Shown: in pieces, positions 36,201-44,336 of the stretch | Layout of the letters: each line of letters starts with the position of its first letter | Position numbering within the stretch: position 1 is the stretch's first letter | The notes under the pieces: model-generated | Database searches by the model: none | Seen by the model: the letters and a program-made list of their open reading frames with translations, nothing else | Told to the model about the DNA's origin: nothing | Source: Uloborus plumipes | Lineage: Eukaryota > Arthropoda > Arachnida > Araneae > Uloboridae | DNA: 64,000 nt | NCBI GenBank assembly: GCA_038373865.1 | Contig: JAXGGA010002997.1 | Coordinates: 46,582 to 110,581, forward strand | Direction of reading: 5' to 3' | Made by a program: the position numbers and the translations under genes

Positions 36201-39200
36201 CTCAACATATTTGAATCAAATTTAAAACCATATTTTGTAAAAATTCATAAATTTACCAATAATATACTAGTCAAGTGTTGTTTATTTAAACACACTACAA
36301 GTGAATTGCTGCTAAGACAGAAACATCTAAGTACTGAACCAATTTCCAATCGGAAGCCAGCCAATAAGAATAAGAAATGATAAAAAGGTATAGTTTTCAG
36401 TGAGGAGTCTGAAAAGAGGTTCATCTATAAATAGATCACTGAGTATTAAGGGGTTAAACTAAATACGGTAGAGCCTCGTTTTTCCCAGTTTAAAATTGCA
36501 GACTTCTTTCAAAATTTTATATTCACCTTCATGTTAATTTAAAATTAGAACAGCAAGAACTTCACTATAACTATCCAAATATTTGCTTTTTATTTTAATC
36601 AAGAGTACTGATATTGAATACATCTAACAATAAATTATGGTAGTCTAGCAAACATCAAGGTATACTCAGAACATCTGCCTGACACTACTATTCAACTGAA
36701 CTTCTAATGATAATGATCAATTGCTTTCCTGATCATGTTTCATTCAAAGTCATACGAGTTTGAAACAGAAGATGGTGGAAAAATTCTTTGCTAAGAAATG
36801 ATGTAATTTTTTTTTTTAGTTTTTAATGTCATGTAATTAATTTAATGCAATTTTATTACCTTGTTTTCATCATAATGAATGGTAAGTCTGCTTATTAAAG
36901 GGTGTTTTGTTTTTTATGTTTTTTATTCTGCTGATTGCCTTTAATCAGATTACTCCAGATACACAAGATTGTATTGTAGTGACTTTTAAATTTCCCAGCA
37001 AATACTTACAGCTAATATCACATTTGGAATGTTCCCTTCTCTGGAAAAAACCTACAAATAAAAAGTAAAAGACTATTATAGATATTGTTTTAAATTCTAT
37101 ATTTAAACTTGACAAAGAACTTTTATTTTACTTTTCAGAAAATAAACTATTTTTTTAAAGCAACTAAATAAAAATAATTATATACAAATTATCAATAGTG
37201 TTTTGAACACAGCCCACTCTTGATTAAAAGTCAACAGAGTGAATTCAAGGTGTGTCGCTCATGGGTGCAAGTTTGGCCATGCTTCCAAGACGGAAAATAT
37301 TTGACCCCCCCCCCCACATGCGTGCTCAAGGGGGGGGGGGAAACAAATACTTATTGATTTTACTGTGTCAAAACTGGGAGTTTAGTACTCATTTTATTTT
37401 TAGTAGTAAGATCATAGTTTTAATTATATTCAAGCATTCTAAAAACCTCATTTTAGACGATCTTTGGTGATATCAGAAAGAGGTGTGGCTTATCTAAAGA
37501 TTAGGTGAATGTATAGTTAGGTACTCTTCCCGCACAGTTTTTGAACATTAAAGTTATCAAATCGAAATTTTAGACTATCTCCGATAATGTTAGGAAAGGA
37601 AGGTTCTGAAGTAGTAACCTCGGAAGTTTTTCTAGATCACAGCTGTACTAACAAAATTATAGTACATATTTGATAACGCGAGGGGAATGGAGTGTTCAGG
37701 GGCTTTCCCACTCCTTAAAATTGCAGTTTTAAAAATAGTTTTAAACTTTTTAGTGAGGTTATGAGAGAGGAGATTCGAAGGCACTCGCCCAAATTTTTTT
37801 CAAAAATGATGTCTTAAAAAGCGATTGCAGGATATATCTCGTAACGTTACGGAAAGGAATGAGGCTCAGAAACGTATCCTCAGGGATTGAAAAGAGGTCC
37901 AAAATCAAAATATATTAGTTATTCGATAATATTAGAGTGAGAGTTTTATTTAATTATTTTTTTAGGGATCAGATTCTTGAAATTTGCTCAAATTTCATTA
38001 AAAAAGTACAAAATTAAGAATGTTAGAAAAGAATGCAATCTGATTTCGAAATATGTAAAAAATCGAGACTGACGGGTAAAGGCGTGAAAAACAACCCAAA
38101 TGTTAACTTTATGCCAAACCTGTAAACATTGCCAAGTTTAATGGTGTCTTAGAGAAATCTGATTTTATGTTTCATTTATTTTTCTTTGGGGAAAAAAACT
38201 GAAGGAATGAGATCGGTTTTTTTTTACGTCCCGATATCAGTCTCGGTGATTTCGTCAAGACGGAAATCCGTCTTGAGACGGAAGGTCTTGCACCCATGGT
38301 GTCGCTCTTTGCTTTTCTGATTTCTGAAAATGCAAATTAATCTCTTCTCCTGTGTTTTATTTGGTAAAGATATTGCAATGAATGTAAAAGATATTGTTCA
38401 AAATACCCTTAGTGATGAGAAACATACCATGAAATATACTGGCAAGCCACACAGAAACTCAAACTTGTGTTAACTATTTTATATTCTTTTAGTGCCAATT
38501 TTAAATTTAATTTTTATCTATTTCACGATGTTTAAATCAGAGTACATAGGGATGCAACGAATAGTGATTAGGCCGAATACCGAATATTCGGCCAAACTCA
38601 AGGCCGAATAGTTGGCTATTCTGCCCCCGAATAGTTAACTTGTTTTTGTTAATAAGCAAAGCACAGGTTAAATTTAAAGCATAATTCTGTGTGATTATGA
38701 GTTCAATGTACATTACTAAAGATTTTAACAATAATTTAGAGTTTTTTTTTTTTTTTGAAAATGGGAGCAATAGTTCAAACTTCAAAAATATTCGGCCAAA
38801 AAATTACTAAAAAGAAGACCAAAGAAGAGTGTATCTTCTTACCAATTCTTCTTAAAGATCAGAGCTCTATATTTAAGCTTCTAAAAAAGTAGTTCATAAA
38901 GCTTTTTGAAATGGGGAAAAAAATAAGTAAACTGAAATGATTCAGCATGGAATTGTATCACATAATTTTGTATAGTATTTAGTGTTTACATTTACCAAAA
39001 TTAGATGCAGCAAACCGTATTTCTGTATGAGAACTGTTAATATCTGAAGGTAATCCAATACGAAAAATATAATTATGTTTAGATAAATCCAGGCTTTTAT
39101 CTGTATACGCAACAAGAGATGATTTTACTGTTATCTTTCTTAGAACCCTTATATGAAAAAACGAAAAGGTTTTTTAAGTATGGAGAATCAAATTTTCTAA

Positions 39201-39846
39201 TCAATCCTAACATGTATCCCATCATGTATGATTTATGCTTATATTTTATCAATTTAAATTTTTTGTGTATTAGAATTAGTTTCATAAAATGAGTATACCA
39301 ACCCTTATAATATGCAAGAAAAAGTATTTTGTTTTTCTGTTTTATTCTATGATTTTGTATAGATTTATTTCATGTGTTAAGATGGTCTAGGTTTGTAGTG
39401 CACACAGTTTAAGTTGCCCATAAAATTAGTGAATACCCTCAAAAAGGATAAAGTATCACAGTATAACAAGATTTCATTTAAAATACCCATTAAACATGAT
39501 AAGAATACTAAAAAATGCATAAAACTTTTGAAGTGCGAAAATTAAATAATTTTTTTGCACAGTATTCGGCCAAGGCCGAATAGTAAAGTAGGTATTCGAC
39601 CGAAGCCGAATATTCGGAGGACGGGCCGAATAGGCCGAATATTTGGCTTCGGCCGAATATTCATTGCATCACTAGAGTACATGACATCAAAGGCATAGAA
39701 GGGACTGAAGTAAATTGCTATATGTGCTCCTGACATATGAATCTTGAATGAAACAAGTCAATGACTGTAATTCTTTAATCTTTTCTACAGTTTCTTTGAA
39801 TTATAAAGAAATGCACTTTAGGTTTTAAATATATGGTAATTATATG

Positions 39847-39893
<47 letters not shown>

Positions 39894-41405
39894 TGAAACT
39901 TTGATAAGTCGAAGTTGCACGGAGAGCAAAAAGAATTCGAGTTATCGAAAATTCGGGTTATCGAAAAGGACAGGAAAACCATAGAATAAACACAAAATAC
40001 TACCATTAATGTTCAATAAATTTATAATGTGATAAAAAAAGTGACATAATAATGTACCAAAGATATTATATGTATAATTGGAATAATTAACATATGATGT
40101 AATTAAATTCAAAAGTTTTTGTAGTTTGGATAACAAATTCTAATTTTAATGCATAATATAACAATTTTGACTCATCAAGAATATCTGCATTTATTTTTTA
40201 AAAAACTCTGTAATTAAACATTGTTTTTGAGAAAAAACTTGTTCTTTCAACAAATAGTCTTCAGATATTTTTAAAGCATCAAAGATAGAGTCGGGAACAT
40301 CAGGTCGGGATTCTACAAAAACACGCAGTAAATCTGCTGCTTCTCTTGCATCTTGGATTGAAGGTAATTTGATTACCTGCTCATTTCCTCTATATCTTCA
40401 TCACCGGAATCTTGTTCACCAGAATCTTGTTCGCTATTATCTCTTACGCTTGCTAAAATATCTTCATCGGTAGGGTACTCGGTCACTAGTACCGCATCAT
40501 CGACTTCTACAAAATCCATAAATTCTGTATTGGAAGGAATGTTCATTTTCTTTTGTAAAACCTCCCACTCATTTTGTAAATTTAACTCCCCCATATTGTT
40601 GTTTTCTTGATTTTCATTATCTGGATCCAAAGACAAAGCATGATATTTTATGAAACCAGCCTTCTTAAAACAGTTAGAAATTGTCTGCGGGGTCACATCA
40701 CTCCATGCCTTCAGCAGCTCTCGGAGACAGTCGAGCAGAGCAATGCAAAGCTCTGTTTATTCATCTATACACTGTAGTAATTTCAATACAACACGCTTTC
40801 TATAGTGAACCTTTAAATTTTTTATAATGCCTTGGTCCATAGGCTGCGTGATAGAAGTTGTTTTCGGAGGAAGAAACTCCAGTTTAATTGCTGTTAAGTT
40901 CTCTGCCAGGGTCTTGGGATGTGCCGGGCAAGTATCAACAAACAGCACAATTTTTCTTCCAGCTGAGGCAATTTTTCTTCCAATGAGGCGGAATTATTCC
41001 ATACTTCTGAATATACGCCCCCTCCCCTTCTTATTTTTCTTCATCCTATTTTAGGACTCAACTAAGTTGCTTTTGGTATCCTACACAGTTATGACAAAAC
41101 TTTGGCTCCAGATATTCAGTCTAGACGCCTTTTGATGCCTTGCAGTGGCGCCGGCTTTTTTTTTTTCTTTTCTCACTATGTATTTGTCCACGAAAAAACT
41201 ATTTCGACTTAAAGAGTTACTTTAGCATGGAAAATTCAATGAGGATCATGGGATAAAATTCAGCTTATCGAATATTTCGACTTAAAGAAATTCGACACAT
41301 CGAAAATAAATAACATTAATTCTCCATTCAGCGAGACGGAAATACATATTCACTTCGGCTTATCGCAGTTTTCGGCTCATCGAAGTTCGACTTATCGAAG
41401 TTTCA

Positions 41406-41489
<84 letters not shown>

Positions 41490-43915
41490 ATAGAATTGTA
41501 AGAGGAAAAACGAAGAGACCACACCAAAAGCCCATAGATGCGCAAAGCAGCTAAACTACAAAGCCAAGTATATAATAAAACAAATAAAAAATACTAATAA
41601 TGAAATAGAAAATGGCACATTAGGAGAAGTGAAAGGAGAAAGGTTGAATCCAGAGCTCATCAGCCGTGGGGGATTCAAGAGTGGTCGAAAGACCAAAAAA
41701 TTTTAAAATAAACTAAAGAGAGGATGTTTTAGTTCAAAATATGCAGTCTACAGATATTCATTGGGCAAAAAAGCACCAATGTGAGCCTGCACACCGCACA
41801 TTAGAACAAAAAAGGATTAGAACCTGCTTTTAGTTTTAGGTTTTTGTTCTAATGTGCGGTGTGCAGGCTCACATTGGTGCTTTTTTGCCCAATGAATATC
41901 TGTAGACTGCATATTTTGAACTAAAACATCCTCTCTTTAGTTTATTTTAAAATTTTTTGGTCTTTCGACCACTCTTGAATCCCCAACGGCTGATGAGCTC
42001 TGGATTCAACCTTTCTCCTTTCACTTCTCCTAATGTGCCATTTTCTATTTCATTATTAGTATTTTTTATTTGTTTTATTATATATATATATATATATACA
42101 GTACACACATTCATGTTACAGATGACTAATGAATACTTCAAAAAGAGAAATTTAGCTCTAGATACACAACACAATTCATGGACACTGAAGTAAATGAAAA
42201 ACAAAGGGATGATAGATAAGGCATTATGGGTTCAAAATGCTTTTTAAGCAAAATTAATCCACAACTTTTTAGCTACATTAATCAACATACATCTTTTTCA
42301 TGAACATTATGATTATTTAGAAAAGAGCCCCCGAGAGGAAAAAGGTATTTTTATTTAATTGTGAAAGCACAAAGAGAAAATATTTTTTATTAAATACTTA
42401 CTTCAAACCGTTCCACAGCTTCATTATTACCCACAATTTCTTTAAATAATTTTGGGCGATACTTTTCAACCCTACATACAAAAAAAAAAATAAATAAATA
42501 AATAAATAATAAATAAATAAATAAATAAAAATCAGACAGTCACTAAAATACTAGCCAGTGGTGTAGTCGTCTTGAGGGCTTCTAGGATTAAAACCCCTCC
42601 CACAACTCTAACACATTATTCTTTCAAACAAATCAAGGATGAAAAACCTGAATTTTAACTTTTCCAAGTGTTACAACAAAATAGCTTTCACTGCTTATTG
42701 ATTGGGAAGCTACCACACATTAATATCTATTTCTTAATCATACTAACTATATTATGTAATGATCGCCCCTACTGATATGAAGAATAAAATGGCCTTAATA
42801 AAGTGCGAAAAGGGAGCCTCTTCAACTTAGCACTACCAACCTGCATATATATCCTTTTAAGGGAAAACTAGAGAGAAGAACACTACTCTACAAGAAAGAT
42901 TTTCCGTGGCTTTCTCCTGATGCTCATGGACTGAATATTTGGAAGACCAAAATGACTACTAGATTCATTTGATATTCATCATGATGTATAGAGTGAAAAA
43001 AGAACATAAGATTAAAATAAAGATAATGATCAACATATTGTGCTCCCCCTAGCTCTTGCTTCTTAAGCCGTTGTGATATCAATATATTCTTAATTATTTT
43101 AAAGCGAAGGATATATATAAATAATTACTAAGCCACAGAAACTGTATTAGATATCTACTGAGTAATAGCTTTAATTTATAAATGAATGAGAAAAAAACAG
43201 TATTTTTTTATTTTGAAAGCCCTTCCCAGAGAATTTGTTATGAAAACTAATACAACAAAAATTCTAAGTGTTATTCAGTGATCATGTCTTTATTACTTAG
43301 CTTAGCTGCAATGCTTAGTCCTATTGCATTGATGAAATGACTTCATTGCTTAAATAATTTTGAAACAGCTTTTCACAGCATTTTCGTTTAAATGATTTGT
43401 GCAAATTAACATTGACTCAATTACTCATATTTCAGCACTAAGTATTTCTTAAAAATTTTCAATAGGAAAAATATATTCTGATTTCACCTTTTAAATACCT
43501 TAACTGCATCTTCATACAATGTTTGAAGATTCTTAAAAAAAAATTTGGTTTTAACGCTTATTAGGAAGCAAATCAGCTTAATTTGTGAGCCAGGATGTCT
43601 AAATTTCTTAATTAAATTCATCAGTTAAAACTATATGCACAATGCACATATTTCAAATTTATTTGGTTTAATTAGATTTAAAAAAACAAATTAAGGGAGT
43701 ATAACAACTTTACCCATTACATATGTCAACCTTTTACTAACTAAAATTAAGAAAATAGATCAACAATGGTAGTAAAAATTTAATAAGAGGAATTAATTTG
43801 CTAAAAGCTAAAGCTTTGATTACCAAGGAATGTTTGATCTCACAGATTTGGTGGAATCATTAGAAACTAAAGAATTGGGTCTTTCTTTTTCAGTATTGTC
43901 ATTGTTTACTGACAT
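21264..43915 (-). CDS. RFC2: Replication factor C subunit 2 (40-kDa clamp-loader ATPase), complete
   Basis: RFC2 is one of the small subunits of the pentameric clamp loader that opens PCNA and places it on primer-template DNA; the human RFC2 equivalent in yeast is Rfc4. Exons in coding order are 43915-43824, 42471-42402, 37051-37010, 34134-34028, 33881-33780, 31207-31107, 31003-30846, 26159-26094, 23516-23322 and 21371-21264, totalling 1041 nt (346 residues; human about 354). Landmarks are RFC box VEKYRPK (32-38), Walker [10 protein letters not shown] (69-77), Walker B ILDEAD (132-137), the SRC arginine-finger motif (176-178), QGDMRQALNNLQ across exons 7 and 8, and a C-terminal helical domain ending near GLLARLC. 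All junctions are GT-AG with consistent phase. Walker A has Val where human RFC2 has Thr, a mild change. A possible ATTAAA signal lies at 21225-21220, which would give a very short 3' UTR. The start ATG opens the only frame joining to exon 2. Confidence 0.96.
22761..23028 (+). mobile_element. tRNA-derived SINE with perfect 14-bp target duplication
   Basis: The 268-bp insert is flanked by AAATATGTAAATGC at 22747-22760 and 23029-23042. Its head resembles a tRNA: an A-box-like TGTCAAGTGGTC near 22770 and a canonical B box GGTTCGAATCC (22813-22823) within a CCGGG/CCCGG T stem. The rest is tRNA-unrelated and ends with the hairpin GCCAGCATTGCTGGC (23004-23018). It sits in RFC2 intron 9. The exact duplication implies a fairly young insertion. 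Confidence 0.88.
23558..25802 (+). mobile_element. 2.2-kb TIR transposon with 8-bp target duplication, unclassified
   Basis: The inverted ends TAGACCGTCCCAAAA lie at 23558 and 25802 and the perfect 8-bp flanks ATATACAT at 23550-23557 and 25803-25810. An 8-bp duplication suits the hAT or P groups, but I recognise no hAT or P motif. The + strand has decayed coding-like stretches around 24365-24555 (lysine-rich) and 24918-25213, broken by stops and frame changes. The element lies in RFC2 intron 8, in the antisense direction to RFC2. Confidence 0.8.
25814..25972. mobile_element. Tigger/pogo-like MITE
   Basis: The 159-bp element has termini CAGTGGAGCCCACA and its imperfect inverse ending GAGCTCAACTG, each side flanked by TA (25812-25813, 25973-25974). 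Internal ATAAGCGGAAT-type motifs are common in Tigger-type ends. It stands 12 bp from the 23558-25802 element, so two insertions lie side by side. Confidence 0.6.
26337..27003. mobile_element. hAT-like non-autonomous element, family B copy 1
   Basis: It begins CAGGGCCGTATTTAAG and ends CTAGTTACGACCCTG. It shares with 53172-53648 the blocks GTATTTAAG, AAACCCCCTC, ACAAGAAATG, CCCTCCCTGAAACAA and AGTCT-GGTT-type ends. The flanks match poorly (5 of 8), so the duplication has eroded. Non-coding. Confidence 0.6.
27091..28607 (+). mobile_element. Candidate Helentron-associated (DINE-1-like) element
   Basis: An 18-bp inverted pair, ACTTTCTTCTATATCTAT at 27091-27108 and its exact inverse at 28567-28584, brackets a (TG)n stretch, a 144-bp tandem array and an AT-rich tail. 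Directly after the second copy come a small GC-rich hairpin TCGTG-ACGGC-CACGA (28586-28600), CAG and CTAG (28604-28607) followed by T. Subterminal inverted repeats, a central tandem array and a 3' stem-loop with CTAG is the layout known for Helentron-derived HINE/DINE-1 elements. The left palindrome (27091-27124) resembles the start of the repeats at 14620 and 47783. Classification is inference. It has no coding sequence. Confidence 0.6.
27391..28254 (+). repeat. 144-bp tandem array, five units plus a diverged sixth
   Basis: The landmark GGGGGGTGGAGCAATC starts at 27391, 27535, 27679, 27823 and 27967, exactly 144 bp apart, and a mutated form stands at 28111. Each unit contains CTCAGGAAGTAAC, AAACGAAAATTGGTCCATAG and AGACCCTA. 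The first five are nearly identical and free of indels; the sixth is strongly diverged, as expected at an array edge. A (TG)n microsatellite lies just upstream (about 27220-27245). Confidence 0.92.
28955..29040. repeat. Short tandem repeat, AAAAAATATCGCCAAGT units
   Basis: Four to five copies of a roughly 19-21-bp unit (AAAAAATATCGCCAAGT and variants) follow one another, directly before the longer array from 29120. The TCGCCAAG core also occurs in the hairpin-start repeats at about 14950 and 48220. Confidence 0.7.
29120..29700. repeat. About 145-bp tandem array, four units
   Basis: The landmark GTGAACAGTCCGA-type block starts at about 29145, 29290, 29438 and 29580, giving periods of 145, 148 and 142 bp. 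Units share AATAAACTTTTTTT, TCTCAGCAAGGATACTTCAT and TTCGTTCAAC. The second and third are the most alike and the outer units more diverged. It lies in RFC2 intron 7. The stretch from 29700 to exon 7 (30846) holds AT-rich sequence with TTTA microsatellite (about 30155-30178) and nothing else recognised. Confidence 0.8.
32168..32941 (+). mobile_element. hAT-type MITE family A copy 2, split by a solo LTR
   Basis: The two halves, 32168-32275 and 32880-32941, rejoin to a family A MITE of about 166 bp (CAGGGCCGTCATTT ... ATGACGGGCCTG). The flanks are a perfect 8-bp duplication GGTTTGAA (32160-32167 and 32942-32949). It is in the same orientation as the copy at 4991. The insert between the halves is described separately. 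Confidence 0.85.
32276..32879 (+). mobile_element. Solo LTR (probably Gypsy-type) inside a MITE
   Basis: The 604-bp insert starts TGTTACAAATC and ends CTCGTTACA (TG...CA), flanked by ATAT on both sides (32272-32275, 32880-32883). The intact MITE copies give the empty site. Inside are a TATA box (GAGTATAAATAGCC near 32562) and an AATAAA near 32807, in the order expected of an LTR promoter and poly(A) signal. No internal retrotransposon region remains, so it arose by recombination between LTRs. Duplications of 4 to 5 bp are usual for LTR elements. Confidence 0.8.
33030..33678. repeat. Near-perfect 300-bp-arm palindrome (Tc1/mariner-like foldback)
   Basis: Arms 33030-33324 and 33382-33678 are almost identical inverses, with ends CAGGGTGTCCACTCCAATCG flanked by TA on both sides and a 57-bp loop. 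TA duplication and CAG ends suggest a mariner-type foldback MITE. In RFC2 intron 5, 100 bp from exon 5 (33780), it would form a 300-bp double-stranded RNA in the pre-mRNA. Confidence 0.9.
34242..36190. mobile_element. 1.95-kb transposon with long inverted termini, unclassified
   Basis: The ends AGGGTGGAGC are inverted at 34242 and 36190 and remain alike for about 150 bp (shared GATTTTCGTAA, GGGTACCTTTCATTTA, AATAAGGCTAAGTA-like and GACTAAAGATGACGT blocks). A further inverted pair lies deeper (GACTCACCACGAGG near 34458 and CCTCGTGGTGAGTC near 35708). Flanks are CATGTACA and AATGTACA (7 of 8). The interior includes an ORF at 35372-35680 rich in Cys and Lys that I do not recognise. It occupies most of RFC2 intron 3. 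Confidence 0.75.
37260..38298. mobile_element. hAT-like non-autonomous element with perfect 8-bp duplication
   Basis: Perfect 12-bp termini CATGGGTGCAAG lie at 37260 and, inverted, end at 38298. The flanks GTGTCGCT (37252-37259, 38299-38306) are identical. Short AAGACGG/CCGTCTT motifs recur inside both ends and may be transposase-binding sites. The interior contains C- and G-runs and no coding sequence. Confidence 0.82.
38548..39674. mobile_element. hAT-like element with GGCCGAATATTCGG-rich ends
   Basis: Flanks GAGTACAT (38540-38547, 39675-39682) are a perfect 8-bp duplication. The termini (AGGGATGCAACGAATA and the imperfect inverse ending TATTCATTGCATCACT) are followed by clusters of GGCCGAAT/ATTCGGCC palindromic motifs, about half a dozen at each end. 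The middle is plain AT-rich sequence. Dense subterminal motifs are typical binding sites of hAT transposases. Confidence 0.82.
39851..39890. repeat. (TA)n microsatellite left of the Tigger element
   Basis: Twenty TA units directly abut the CAGTGAAACT terminus of the Tigger remnant. A longer (TA)n tract abuts its other end, so a TA microsatellite was the probable landing site. Confidence 0.9.
39891..41408 (-). mobile_element. Tigger/pogo-like DNA transposon, internally deleted
   Basis: The inverted termini (CAGTGAAACTTTGATAAGTC and partner, 24 of 26 positions alike) are flanked by TA tracts on each side. The 1518-bp length and a partial transposase show that the N-terminal half has been lost. 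GACTTATCG/GAGTTATCG motifs recur inside both ends. Similar Tigger-like ends are seen as fragments near 17980-18110 and 54242-54330. Confidence 0.88.
40376..41000 (-). pseudogene. Tigger/pogo transposase fragment (C-terminal part of DDE domain)
   Basis: On the - strand [11 protein letters not shown] (about 40950-40920) carries the second catalytic Asp, and [18 protein letters not shown] (about 40870-40815) the third, followed by NLKVHYRKR. After a break the frame continues with [14 protein letters not shown] and an acidic C-terminal tail. These are hallmarks of the Tigger branch of the pogo transposases. The DNA-binding domain and first catalytic Asp are missing and the frame is interrupted near 40700-40757. 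Confidence 0.85.
41409..41484. repeat. (TA)n microsatellite right of the Tigger element
   Basis: About 38 TA units directly follow the right terminus. Length is likely to vary between individuals and is uncertain in assembly. Confidence 0.9.
41569..42084. repeat. Near-perfect palindrome with about 244-bp arms
   Basis: Arms 41569-41812 and 41841-42084 are inverse copies with very few mismatches, separated by 28 bp. The outer ends run into TA-rich sequence on both sides. The blocks GATGAGCTCTGGATTCAACC and AATGTGAGCCTGCACACC-type sequence are shared. It lies in RFC2 intron 2, 85 bp from the TA tract of the Tigger element. Confidence 0.9.
42480..42530. repeat. (AAAT)n microsatellite beside RFC2 exon 2
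   Basis: About a dozen AAAT units with one break start 9 bp upstream (in gene direction) of the RFC2 exon 2 acceptor; on the coding strand this is a T-rich tract that may act as its polypyrimidine tract. Confidence 0.85.
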
Positions 43916-44335
43916 GACTGTCAATAAATGTTAAACTATTAATTAAAGTGCAAGACAACGGAACTCGATAGACAGCAAGACAGCAGCACCGCAAAAACCA
44001 AACAATTTTGTAAACAAAACAATTCCGCGCTTAATTTGCTAGAGCTGAGCTGTATCAAAACTGGTCGCAAATCTAGAAAAAGTTGATATTAAAGCATGAC
44101 ATTTTTTTCTGTTAAAATCAAGAAAATGATTACTAGAAACTATTTCATAGGTATTTATTCAAATATCATTAAAAAAATTGATAAGAGTTCTTAAGAATTT
44201 AAAGTCGGCTTCACCTAAAGCAATAGTTCTACTAGGAAGATAAATAATTGTAACTGTACTTTATACAATTATTGCGTCATCGAGAGGCGAGTTTTGTTTT
44301 TGCTCTGGTGCATATTTTAGCTTAAATGTAATGTG
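43916..44335. promoter_or_regulatory. Divergent intergenic region between RFC2 and the NADH dehydrogenase
   Basis: The start codons of two oppositely transcribed genes are only 420 bp apart, so both promoters and 5' UTRs must fit here, most simply as a bidirectional promoter. No convincing TATA box in a plausible position is visible on either strand. A TTCCGCGC stretch at 44023-44030 loosely resembles an E2F-type site, which would suit a replication gene, but it does not match the consensus exactly and may be chance. This region also lacks recognisable transposons, unlike the introns on both sides. Confidence 0.6.
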
Positions 44336-44336
44336 A
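44326..44336 (+). promoter_or_regulatory. Two minimal start-stop upstream ORFs before the NADH dehydrogenase ATG
   Basis: The sequence ATGTAATGTGATGGC holds three overlapping ATGs in three frames. The first (44326) is followed at once by TAA, the second (44331) by TGA, and the third (44336) opens the conserved coding frame. If the transcript starts upstream, ribosomes meet two start-stop elements directly before the real start. Such minimal uORFs are known to hold or recycle ribosomes in other eukaryotic genes. Use here is inference. Confidence 0.4.
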
